Of a stretch of 25,717 nt of DNA, positions 18,014 to 25,717 are shown in pieces. The position numbers were made by a program, and so were the translations under genes. A model generated the notes under the pieces. The model saw only the letters and a program-made list of their open reading frames with translations. It searched no databases and was not told the origin of the DNA. The DNA is from Sergeia podlipaevii (lineage: Eukaryota > Euglenozoa > Kinetoplastea > Trypanosomatida > Trypanosomatidae), in contig JASANZ010001937.1 in the NCBI GenBank assembly GCA_030849805.1, positions 1 through 25,717 of the forward strand. Direction: 5' to 3'. How positions within the stretch are numbered: the first letter of the stretch is position 1; each line of letters begins with the position of its first letter.

Positions 18014-18658
18014 TATGTATAGTAGTTACAATAATAGTGATTGCGTTGCAAAGAAAAAAAAAAAATTGGGCAATCTCTTTTTTTTTTTTTTTAAAGTGTA
18101 CACTACAATAGTGTTGGTGCTTCCGTATCTCTCTCTCTCTCCGACGCAACTCAACAGGGGGTACCCGGAAGGTGCCGTACACGCAACACACACTTCCGCA
18201 CACACACACACACAAGGGTATATGCAGTGTCTACGAGCTGCAGAACTTACAATACAAAAAAAGAAAAAAAAGAGAAAAGAAAAGAGAGGAGGGAAGACGA
18301 GGAATGACAGAAAGTGTATATCATATATATATATATATATATATGTATGTGGGAGCGTGTATACTACGGCATGTTGGCCCATACATACGCACGGAAGATA
18401 CGCAAAAAAAAAAAAAAAAATCTTTTAAGAAATCATTTGAAATCCACTTGCACAATCAGATCGTAGATGTTGCATATATATATATATGTTTCTCTTGTAT
18501 TCGAGTAGTTTATCTTTTTTCTATTAATAAATATAGTGGTGTGAAAATGACCGTAGATAAACAGGAATTGACGTCGCGAGACCAATCAACTAATACTCCC
18601 TCCCTCCCCTTCTCCTCTCCCTCTTCTTCCTCCCTCGCTGAGTCCTCTCTCTTGCATT
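18014..18658. other. Spacer between the PPR-like and PAR42-like genes
   Basis: About 645 bp without a convincing gene. It includes (CA)8 at 18199-18214, (AT)11 at 18323-18344, an A17 run near 18404-18420 and a striking plus-strand C/T tract (about 18592-18650). A 171-codon plus-strand frame crosses all of these repeats and is judged spurious. Confidence 0.6.
18323..18344. repeat. (AT)11 microsatellite
   Basis: Eleven AT units in the probable 3' UTR of the gene ending at 18659. Confidence 0.9.
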
Positions 18659-21154
18659 TTAGACCGCACTTTGCCCATTCCACTTGATGACATTCTCCTT
18701 ATGCGCAAGGCTGCTGTTCTTTCGCGGGTTCCACCCACGGTACGGGTCCGCAAGCGCGCGCATCACCTTCGGTTGCATTGAGAAGGGATGCGGGATCCTC
18801 TTGCTGTTGCTGAACACCATCTCGCCACCACGCCCGTAGAAGTTCCAACCGTTTGCCTTGTCATGTAAGCCTTTGGGAATCGGTCGCGGGTCCGCATCTG
18901 CAGCTGCGTGAGAACCAGGGAAGGCATCCGTCCTGTGCTTCAAGAGCTTGGCAAGGTTTGTCTTCATCGCAAGCTCCTGAGCCTCCGTCAGCTCGGCGCC
19001 AGAGCGTGGAGGGAAATAATGCTGCCTGCCTGGTCGCAGAGAGCTGGGCACCTTGGTCCTCAAAGCCGTGTCGTACCTCTCCTCATCACTCAAGCTATCA
19101 GTCGTAGCAACGGCAAAAGCAGCTGCAGCACTTGCCTTACGCTCTAGATGCTCCTCTTCACTCTTCTGGGCATCAATGAGAGCTTGAAAGTGACCAGGAA
19201 GCTCCCCTGGCGGAGGCAAGTGGCGAAACACTTCTGGAGGAAACAGGAAAGGGAATTGTCGTAGTGTCGCTACACGCACATCGACAGAGGGTGACCTGGC
19301 ATGCAGCGCGTACACAAGTGACGACAGTCCTGCTTTTACCTGTGCCTCCTGCTCCCCCTCGCGTCTCGACACGCGTCGCGCCGACTGAGAAGCGAGCAGT
19401 GGGGTGTGCTGCAGCAGCTTTATCGCGCGCTCGTGCTGGCCAAGCTGATAGAGAGCGGGGCCCACAGTGCTTGCCATGATAAAGTCTGTCAGTTGCATGT
19501 CGTCACGCGTGAGCAGGAGATCGTCGAAGAGCGCGATGACACCCTCGGGGCTCTCCAGATGAGGCAGCACCACGTGTGACTCCTGAGACACAGCAGCGAC
19601 AGCGGGAGAGCCGGTCTTGAGACACACCGCAGCGTCAACGCGAGGAAAGGCTGAAAAGACAAGATTTAGCAAGATAGGGTCAAGAGGGATAGCACAAGTC
19701 ACGATGGCGGCGTCCTCGCTATGCTCTAGTGGAAGAGACATTGGACCTGCGCTCACGATATTGCGACTAGCAGCGCTACTTGTTGTTGCCATGTGCGTAT
19801 CGTAAGCCGCACGAGAATCCAAATTGCAAGCACCATCAAACTCCCTACCAGAGATGATAGAATTAGTAGAAGACAAGTAGCGATCCGCAGAACGGCCAAG
19901 ACACAATGCACTGAATACCTCAATCACGGTCTTCCACTCTCCGGATGCCCCGAGGCAGTTAAGAAAAACATGCAGATCTTCCGAGCTGGGGGATGAGCTC
20001 GCTCTTCCCATCCTTAGCTGTTCCTCTGCATTTTTCAGGCCCCTGTGCCAATCTCCGTATAGTTCGCGCCAGCACTCCATGGCTAGAGCTTCCTTCTCAT
20101 CTTTATCGAGAGCACGGAGCAGCTGACGGAGTGCACGCACGGTAAGACCGCCCAATGTGGATCCACCGCCGCTACCTCCTCTTCCTTCTTCTCTCTGTGA
20201 GATGGCGCCAGCAGCAGGCGGCGCACAATGGCTCCCGTGAATGTAAGAAGATGGCGCTGGGGCAACATGGGCAGAGAGAGCAGTGTCGGTCCGGCTCCAC
20301 TGCTCCGTCTCCCCTGAGGAGGGCACAAAAAGAGACTGCAATGTCGGCCCCGTAGAAACAGAAGAAGGAGATGAGCAAATAGAAGAAACTAACCTCAAAT
20401 GCTGAAGAGCCTTCGCCCACTCACCATGAAGAGCTGCGGCCTCTGCCAGCGACTGATGCACGCGCGCGGTATCTGTAAGACTTAAAGAGGATAGAGAAGA
20501 GGAAGAAGATGAAGAGCGACCTGCACCAAACTCATCCGCATCGACCCGCGCTGATGATGATGACGATGGCGATGATGGTGCACAGCTGCTGAACTTGCCG
20601 TTGCCTTCGCCAAGAAATCGTTTTGATAGCTCCTCCACCTCTCTGTATCGACCTTGGCTAGCAAGTAGCGGGAGTACCATCGCTGCCAAATCGCGCTGCG
20701 TTGCCACGGACACGGCAAAGCGCTTCTCCACTTGCGAAATGCACTCCAGGCACTCCTCTGCAGACCCAAGTTGTGCATAGGCCCACGTGAGAGTCACCCA
20801 AAGCGCTTGGCTAGTTGGGATTTCGAGTGCATAGGCCTTGTCTCGCAAAGTGTTTATAGCCTCTGTGCTACCCCGACAGCTGCAAGGGTTACCCATAGTG
20901 GTCTGCCCCACAATACAGCGAATGACTTGCTGGTAGTGTCCGGCAGTGCGACCGGGACGTGCGTAGCCCGCATTGAGGACCTCCAGCGCACGCACCCAAT
21001 TATGAGTGTCGAGAGGAAGCACAAGGCGGCGGTCGACGGCCTTCTTGCTCGCTGCCTTTCGCATCGCTACTCGATTTGCAAAAGGAGAACGTTCGGGACG
21101 CCAGAACTGCGTCATGTAGGAGCCATGTCGGCCCGCTACTTGATGAAGATTCAT
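18659..21154 (-). CDS. Probable mitochondrial helical-repeat (PPR/TPR-like) protein
   Basis: An 831-residue protein from ATG 21154. The open frame continues 74 codons upstream to a TTG, but that part is a Phe/Leu/Lys-rich translation of the splice-acceptor region and would be missing from mature mRNA. The N-terminus (MNLHQVAGRHGSYMTQFWRP and on to about 43) is basic, with one acidic residue in the first 40, which suggests a mitochondrial presequence. Helical pairs resembling PPR or TPR units are visible at about 50-82, 115-180 (WVTLTWAYAQLGSAEECLEC; AAMVLPLLASQGRYREVEEL) and 230-258 (QSLAEAAALHGEWAKALQHL), with others later, such as VGPALYQLGQHERAIKLLQH. Ser-rich inserts interrupt them near 190-225. 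The C-terminal 77 residues (755-831) are rich in Pro, Trp, Asn and basic residues and contain no repeat. Kinetoplastids have many PPR proteins in mitochondrial RNA processing and mitoribosomes; that role is inferred. The exact family is not recognised. Confidence 0.82.
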   Translation of the reverse strand: MNLHQVAGRHGSYMTQFWRPERSPFANRVAMRKAASKKAVDRRLVLPLDTHNWVRALEVLNAGYARPGRTAGHYQQVIRCIVGQTTMGNPCSCRGSTEAINTLRDKAYALEIPTSQALWVTLTWAYAQLGSAEECLECISQVEKRFAVSVATQRDLAAMVLPLLASQGRYREVEELSKRFLGEGNGKFSSCAPSSPSSSSSARVDADEFGAGRSSSSSSSLSSLSLTDTARVHQSLAEAAALHGEWAKALQHLRLVSSICSSPSSVSTGPTLQSLFVPSSGETEQWSRTDTALSAHVAPAPSSYIHGSHCAPPAAGAISQREEGRGGSGGGSTLGGLTVRALRQLLRALDKDEKEALAMECWRELYGDWHRGLKNAEEQLRMGRASSSPSSEDLHVFLNCLGASGEWKTVIEVFSALCLGRSADRYLSSTNSIISGREFDGACNLDSRAAYDTHMATTSSAASRNIVSAGPMSLPLEHSEDAAIVTCAIPLDPILLNLVFSAFPRVDAAVCLKTGSPAVAAVSQESHVVLPHLESPEGVIALFDDLLLTRDDMQLTDFIMASTVGPALYQLGQHERAIKLLQHTPLLASQSARRVSRREGEQEAQVKAGLSSLVYALHARSPSVDVRVATLRQFPFLFPPEVFRHLPPPGELPGHFQALIDAQKSEEEHLERKASAAAAFAVATTDSLSDEERYDTALRTKVPSSLRPGRQHYFPPRSGAELTEAQELAMKTNLAKLLKHRTDAFPGSHAAADADPRPIPKGLHDKANGWNFYGRGGEMVFSNSKRIPHPFSMQPKVMRALADPYRGWNPRKNSSLAHKENVIKWNGQSAV

Positions 21155-21172
21155 GAATATCACTAAGTTTTG

Positions 21173-21210
21173 CTTTTGAAACAACAACAACAAAAAAAAA
21201 AATGAGAAAG
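21173..21210 (-). promoter_or_regulatory. Trans-splice acceptor for the PPR-like gene
   Basis: A T-rich tract (about 21179-21210, including T11 and GTT repeats) is followed by AG at 21173-21174, leaving an 18-nt leader to ATG 21154. A second candidate is the C/T tract at about 21413-21452 with AG at 21369-21370, which would give a leader of about 214 nt. Confidence 0.5.
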
Positions 21211-21620
21211 CTGTAAAGCAAAAATGTACGTACGTGGTTCCTTGCAGTGATTCTTGTTTTCTTTTTTTTCGTATTTTCCTCCTCCGATATGTATCTCCCA
21301 CCGAAAAAAGGAAAATGCGATTATTATGTGTGTATTCTGTAGAGAGAGAGCTACGTGTTGCAGTTTGACTAATCAAAAAATGAGTACATTATATAGATAA
21401 TAAGATTGCAAAGAGCAGGGGAAGAGAGAAAGAGGGGGGGGGAAAAAAAGTACAAAGATGATCAGCGCAACACACGATGAATATCACTAAATCCCTTCTT
21501 GTTTTTCCCGTTCTTCCACTGTGCAAAGACAGACTTTCTGATGATGTTGTTGTTTTATTGCGGATGTGCCCTCTCTTCAGAGCAATAGCGTGAGAAGAGC
21601 CACATTCAGGAGAAACGCAC

Positions 21621-21666
<46 letters not shown>

Positions 21667-21709
21667 CCCCCGGAACTATCTCTAAGAGAGCTGGATGCCA
21701 TCCTCACCC
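21211..21709. other. Spacer between the kinesin and PPR-like genes
   Basis: About 500 bp holding the kinesin 3' UTR. On the sense strand it is strongly pyrimidine-rich: (CT)19 at 21625-21662 and a T/C tract at about 21413-21452. A 77-codon ATG frame (21389-21622) exists, but no AG lies between the (CT)19 tract and its ATG, and much of it is low complexity, so it is not called. Confidence 0.6.
21625..21662. repeat. (AG)19 microsatellite, (CT)19 on the sense strand
   Basis: A 38-bp perfect dinucleotide repeat starting 47 bp past the kinesin stop codon in the direction of transcription. As an uninterrupted CT tract it could help direct processing between the two genes. Confidence 0.95.
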
Positions 21710-24676
21710 TCAGTTATGTCCATACGGTTTCCCAGGAGCCTGGGCATACCTCGCCCTCTCCAACGCCGCCTGTAGTGAGCTCGGAAACAACTCCGCACGT
21801 GCAAGCTTCTGTGCCACGCGTGGGTGCTCCTCTGAAATTCGAAAGAGCTGCTCATTGTCTCTGAAGCACGCCACCATCTCGTGAGTCAGTGCAGCGTTCA
21901 TAGCATGGAGCTTGAGACACAGCGCTTGCATCCGCTTCAGCTTCGCGTCTACGATGACCTCCCGTTGAGCATCCTTGCGTGCTAGTTGTTCCTTCAACAC
22001 CTCGACACGTCTACGCAGTTCCGCGACTTCCCTTGCTACTCCCCCAGTCGAAGCAATGGGTGGCTTCGGTGTGAGAGAGGTCACAGAGGGAGATGAAGGG
22101 ATCTTAGCGGGAAGGCGATCAGCACGTCCTTGGTGTTGTTGATGATGGTGAGGTATGTCACCGGCAAGTGCGGAGGTCACAAAGTTAGTCAGCACATTCA
22201 CAGCTGCGGTCACCTGTGCGTCACGCACCGGCGCGTCAACGTCCTCGCCATCGCTCCTTCTCTTCCACGCCGAAGCCGCCGCTGCATCGTCAGCTCCTTC
22301 GACCCTCTCCTCCGAGACAGTGAGACGGCCGTATTGTGCCAGCGAGGCCACTGAAAGCAGACGTCGTAAGTACGCGTTCAAAACACGATTCCGGTCCGCC
22401 GCTTCCTCCTTGGCGTCCTCCATGTCTTGTAGCTCCTCCACGAACGACTCAAGTCTACGCTCGGCTTCTGCGGCCTCACGCCGGCTTCGTTCTGTTTGCT
22501 GGCTGAGCGCGAGCTCCGCGTTGTCGAAAGCAATGTGTGTGCGCGTCAGCTCCTCCAGCAAAGCCGCGGCACCCACGTGTGTTGACATCCCATCCACCCC
22601 GTCTAGCGCCTGAGAGTACTTCAGCAGTGACTCCTGTGCTGCTCGCAGGTGACCCTCCATGAGTGCTGTCACACGCACCGCCTCTTCACGCTCAGACTCT
22701 GCTACCGACTGCGCAGCCCTTGCTTCCTTACACTGCGCTTGAAGCTCCTTCACAGCGCTGCCTTGCTTCACCGCTTCTGCCTCTAGTTCCCGACACAGAG
22801 CATCCAGCTCACCCAGAGAGCGCTGAAGCTCCGCCCCAGCCTTTTCACTCTCCTCCAGACGTGTGTGAAGCTTTGATACCTCGTCCTCCCCGTTAGTCGC
22901 CAGACGGCCTTCAGTTGAAGTAACGCCGCTTCCTTGATTGCCAACACCAACAGTCGTGCTCGTCATGGTCGCCAACTGCTCCCGCAGAGCTGCGTTCTCG
23001 GCGGTAAGCTGCTGAACAATGGAGCGCTGCTGCTGCTGATCGGAACTTGATGTTAAGAGAGGCGAGGAAGATGCCCCATATTGTGGGAGTGGTTGTCTTT
23101 GCCCTTGCTGCCTCCGCTGCTGCTCTTGCTCATCATATTGGCCAAGTCGCTCGAGAAGGTGCTTTATACGGACGTCTTTGCTCCACATATAAATTGTCTG
23201 TGCCACCAACATCTTACGCACCCGTCGAAGCTCCGCTAGGGCAGTACGCAGCCGCACTTTGGAATCCGCGAGTTCATTGACCGACACCTTGTTCTTGATT
23301 CGCTTTACACGGGAAGCAAACTGCAATGTGCTGCGGGACTCGCCGGAGTTCTGCGCTGCGGGTGTCACACAACACACAACTGCGGTGAAGGAGTTGCCGC
23401 CGATGGCAGTCTTGAGCAAGTGCGTGAGTCGAGAATCTCTATACGGAATAAACGCCCCCGCCGATGTCGCTGCTGCCGCTGATGATGATGCCAGCCCTCT
23501 TGACGACGGCAACCGTGTGTCCGCTGAAACCATCTCACTAAGACGATTGATGACAGTTGACAAGACCGTGAGGGACTTGTTGATGTGGCCTCCTTCAATC
23601 ATACGAAGTCCGGTCGCACCAGTCTTCGCCACACGCTCTGATCCGGCAAGATCTACCAAGTTCAACGTGGCCATGTATCTGCGCTGCAGTGTGCGGCAAG
23701 ATGAAGACTGCGGCCGCTGACCCTGCCGCGTAAGCAATTGCAATGCTGTTGATGTTGCTGTTGCTGACCGGCCTTTAGAGGAGCAAGAAACAACATCCTC
23801 GCTTGCACTGCCATGAGACTGGTGCTCGGTGTTAGCATCATTATCCTCGCCTTCCTCCTCGTCCTCGTCCTCGTCGGCGCCATCCGCGGGCACAGTCAAC
23901 ACTTTTTCCACCTCGATGCGTATAACACAATGGGAGCGGCTAGATAGCTCATTCATGGCGGTAGCTCCACACACACGCGACTCTACACTTGCGTGAATCA
24001 ACGCCAAGCACTCCGCAGCAGTGCGCACACGGCGCCGAGTGGCATTGTGCACGTATACACCATGATCACTTTCTCGAATCGCGAGTGGCTTTGCTGTCTT
24101 CCCTCCCCTCGTACTGCTCGCCAGAGGTGCTCCAGAGCTCGCAGCAGCAGAAGCAGCCTCCACAGAGGAGAAGGAAGAGACCAGCACAGGGGCAAGTAGG
24201 TCGCGCAGTTGCTCATTATATATCTCCAGCACAGACACAAACACTTCAACACAAAGCGTGTGAGGCGGTTGTTGGCGCCGCCGCTCTGCCTCCAGCGCAC
24301 TAAAAAGATCGTGAACTGCCATGCTAGTCATCCCTGCAGCGCCGCCCCCGCCAGTGCCATCTCCAAACATAGTGTGCGTCTTACCGCTGCCTGTTTGCCC
24401 ATAGGCAAGCACAGTGCCATTATACCCTGCAGCCACATGCGCAACGATCTTGTCGCGAACGCAGTCCCCGTAGACCGCGCGAGTGCTTGAAGTGGGGCTG
24501 TAAACGTGATCAAATGTAAAGTAGGCGTCAGGGTTGGCGATCTCGCGCAGGGTAGTGTCTGTGATGTCCCACGCTGGTGTGGTGGACTCGCCGAGTTCGG
24601 GACGTGCCGGTCGGACGCGGACTGATACCTCGATGGAGCTTCGTTTGGCATGTGAAAGACTGCCCATGTCTGTCAT
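21710..24676 (-). CDS. Kinesin with N-terminal motor and coiled-coil tail
   Basis: A 988-residue microtubule motor starting at ATG 24676; the frame extends two codons further to a TTG, which is not credible as a start. The motor domain spans about 14-463: FTFDHVYSP, AAGYNGTVLAYGQTGSGKTH with the P-loop at 93-100, EIYNEQLRDLL, switch I NELSSRSH at 242-249, switch II LVDLAGSE around 340-347, HINKSLTVLSTVINRLSE, and YRDSRLTHLLKTAIGGNS. All nucleotide-binding motifs are intact, so ATPase activity is expected. Two inserts are unusual: about 163-197 (Ser/Ala-rich, after RDLL) and about 260-333 in the hairpin between switches I and II, which holds a highly acidic stretch (EDEDEEEGEDND). After the neck, Gln/Arg-rich and heptad-like Leu/Glu/Ala/Arg segments (about 555-770 and 875-950) indicate coiled-coil dimerisation. 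The subfamily is unclear; the motor recalls plus-end-directed N-kinesins. Cargo is unknown. Confidence 0.95.
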   Translation of the reverse strand: MTDMGSLSHAKRSSIEVSVRVRPARPELGESTTPAWDITDTTLREIANPDAYFTFDHVYSPTSSTRAVYGDCVRDKIVAHVAAGYNGTVLAYGQTGSGKTHTMFGDGTGGGGAAGMTSMAVHDLFSALEAERRRQQPPHTLCVEVFVSVLEIYNEQLRDLLAPVLVSSFSSVEAASAAASSGAPLASSTRGGKTAKPLAIRESDHGVYVHNATRRRVRTAAECLALIHASVESRVCGATAMNELSSRSHCVIRIEVEKVLTVPADGADEDEDEEEGEDNDANTEHQSHGSASEDVVSCSSKGRSATATSTALQLLTRQGQRPQSSSCRTLQRRYMATLNLVDLAGSERVAKTGATGLRMIEGGHINKSLTVLSTVINRLSEMVSADTRLPSSRGLASSSAAAATSAGAFIPYRDSRLTHLLKTAIGGNSFTAVVCCVTPAAQNSGESRSTLQFASRVKRIKNKVSVNELADSKVRLRTALAELRRVRKMLVAQTIYMWSKDVRIKHLLERLGQYDEQEQQRRQQGQRQPLPQYGASSSPLLTSSSDQQQQRSIVQQLTAENAALREQLATMTSTTVGVGNQGSGVTSTEGRLATNGEDEVSKLHTRLEESEKAGAELQRSLGELDALCRELEAEAVKQGSAVKELQAQCKEARAAQSVAESEREEAVRVTALMEGHLRAAQESLLKYSQALDGVDGMSTHVGAAALLEELTRTHIAFDNAELALSQQTERSRREAAEAERRLESFVEELQDMEDAKEEAADRNRVLNAYLRRLLSVASLAQYGRLTVSEERVEGADDAAAASAWKRRSDGEDVDAPVRDAQVTAAVNVLTNFVTSALAGDIPHHHQQHQGRADRLPAKIPSSPSVTSLTPKPPIASTGGVAREVAELRRRVEVLKEQLARKDAQREVIVDAKLKRMQALCLKLHAMNAALTHEMVACFRDNEQLFRISEEHPRVAQKLARAELFPSSLQAALERARYAQAPGKPYGHN

Positions 24677-24702
24677 AACCAAGAAGCACTAGGGTAAGTC
24701 CA

Positions 24703-24747
24703 CTATAAATTGTCAATGTGTGAAAGAAGGAAAAAAAGAAAAAAAAA
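24703..24747 (-). promoter_or_regulatory. Trans-splice acceptor for the kinesin gene
   Basis: A minus-strand T/C tract (24722-24747) is followed by its first AG at 24703-24704, in TTTATAG. The leader to ATG 24676 would be 26 nt with no other ATG. An additional AG lies at 24690-24691. Confidence 0.6.
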
Positions 24748-25717
24748 TCAATAGCAATAATGGAGAGAAGAGAGTGTACGTGTGTATTTCTTGTATTTTA
24801 GGTGATTGATCTAGTAAAAGAAAAAAAAAGAAGTACTAGTAGCAACAAAAGAAAAAGGGGAAAAATAAATACGTCCGTCCCTACAACACTTTGTGAGAAA
24901 TCTAAATGTATATCTATACTCCCCTGTGCACTAACACACAGAGAGCTCAAGAGAAAAAAATATATCTATTATTGCAAGTCGCTATATACTTATGAAGATA
25001 ATTAGAAAAAAAAAATAGAAGGAAAACCCAAAAAAAAAAATTATGGAACTCATACACATAAATGAACGCACCTGAGGCTGTCATTAATCTCTAAGAGGTG
25101 CACTCCATGCATACAGTGTAGAGATATCCCCACCACAAAACAAAAGAAGAAAAAGAGAAGCATCAAAAATAGCTTCCTACTCTCTCTTCCCTATCATATA
25201 TATATATAAAGTTGTTGTTGTTGTTGATTTCAAATAGATGCATCAAAGCACACCACTGTGCCACTCCCTCTGTGTGTTTTCATCCTTCCTGCCATAAAGA
25301 GAAGAGGTAACAAAAAAAAGTTCACCTGCAGAGCCGCACACACACACACACACACAAACATTCAAATCACTGACGCCAATGAGCAATCATTGACTAAATA
25401 GTAAAATAAATAGCTAGAAGGCAAAAGTCGAAATAAAAAAAAGAAGCGCATATCGGAAAGAGAGAGAGAGAGTTACTTCTTCTCATCACAACATACAAAA
25501 AAAAATTATAAGATAGTGTCTCCTCGCTGCCCCATTCACCCTATCTTTCTTTCTCTCTCGCTTCTTTTTTTTCGCCGCAACAACTAAAGCTAACATCATA
25601 AAAGGCACGTACATGCCACCCTCAAGGGACGTTCATACCACAGTGAGCTACACAGTCCATAAAGACCAACTACCAAAAAAAAAGAAGGAAGGAAAAAAAA
25701 AAAGAAACAGAGAGGTG
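24748..25717. other. Spacer upstream of the kinesin gene
   Basis: About 970 bp with no gene seen; the next upstream gene of the polycistron must lie beyond the window. It holds A runs, a TA stretch near 25196-25208, GTT repeats near 25212-25226, (CA)10 at 25337-25356, a short GA repeat near 25460-25472, and a 16-nt sequence (25596-25611) also found at 6243-6258. Confidence 0.6.
25337..25356. repeat. (CA)10 microsatellite
   Basis: Ten CA units on the plus strand. Confidence 0.9.

Noticed and set aside
17928..18687. Two plus-strand frames of 166 and 171 codons
   Set aside because: Both run through CA, AT and A homopolymer repeats opposite to the direction of the gene cluster; no domain is seen.
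21155..21376. 74-codon upstream extension of the PPR-like gene
   Set aside because: It begins at TTG, is Phe/Leu/Lys-rich and spans the polypyrimidine tract and AG acceptors, so it would not be in mature mRNA if the proximal acceptor is used.
21389..21622. 77-codon minus-strand ATG frame between kinesin and PPR-like genes
   Set aside because: There is no AG between the (CT)19 tract and the ATG, and the C-terminal third is a translated pyrimidine tract. Not excluded, but unsupported.
1..25717. tRNA, snRNA, transposon, CRISPR or viral elements
   Set aside because: A visual scan found no B-box-like GGTTCGA cloverleaf, no reverse transcriptase or transposase frame, no regularly spaced direct repeats and no viral motif. 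A covariance-model scan (tRNAscan-SE, Infernal) would be decisive for structured RNAs.

Overview
This is nuclear DNA from a kinetoplastid protist, most likely a trypanosomatid. Seven intronless protein genes all lie on the minus strand. They are separated by A/T-rich, homopolymer- and microsatellite-rich spacers, and most start codons have a minus-strand polypyrimidine tract and AG just upstream, as expected for spliced-leader trans-splicing inside one polycistronic unit. The protein set agrees, above all an FHA-plus-parvulin protein with the architecture of trypanosome PAR42. The coding regions are rich in Ser, Ala, Gly, Gln and Thr runs. I cannot name the genus; the spacers look too A/T- and repeat-rich for a typical Leishmania.

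Transcription runs from high to low coordinates: an N-terminal-motor kinesin (24676-21710); a probable mitochondrial helical-repeat (PPR/TPR-like) protein (21154-18659); the FHA-parvulin PAR42-like prolyl isomerase (17894-16590); a TBC1D15/Gyp7-type Rab GTPase-activating protein (16000-12620); an unrecognised protein with a suspected degenerate RecA/RAD51-like core (10548-8797); an IWS1-type transcription elongation factor (5534-3999); and a GSK3-type protein kinase (2783-813). These are unrelated cellular functions, as is normal in a trypanosomatid polycistron; I see no functional operon. Two long open frames begin at TTG rather than ATG (kinesin and kinase) and a third runs through a splice-acceptor region (the PPR-like gene), so I moved these three starts to the first supported ATG.

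About 3.3 kb (5535-8796) and 2.1 kb (10549-12619) hold no convincing protein gene. They contain homopolymers, dinucleotide repeats, several hairpins and extra minus-strand splice-acceptor-like sites, so unannotated non-coding transcripts or very long UTRs are possible. I saw no tRNA, rRNA, transposon, CRISPR array or viral sequence. I do not see a clear novel multi-gene system. The best leads are the RecA-like protein without a visible Walker A motif and the splice-signal-rich 3.3-kb gap.
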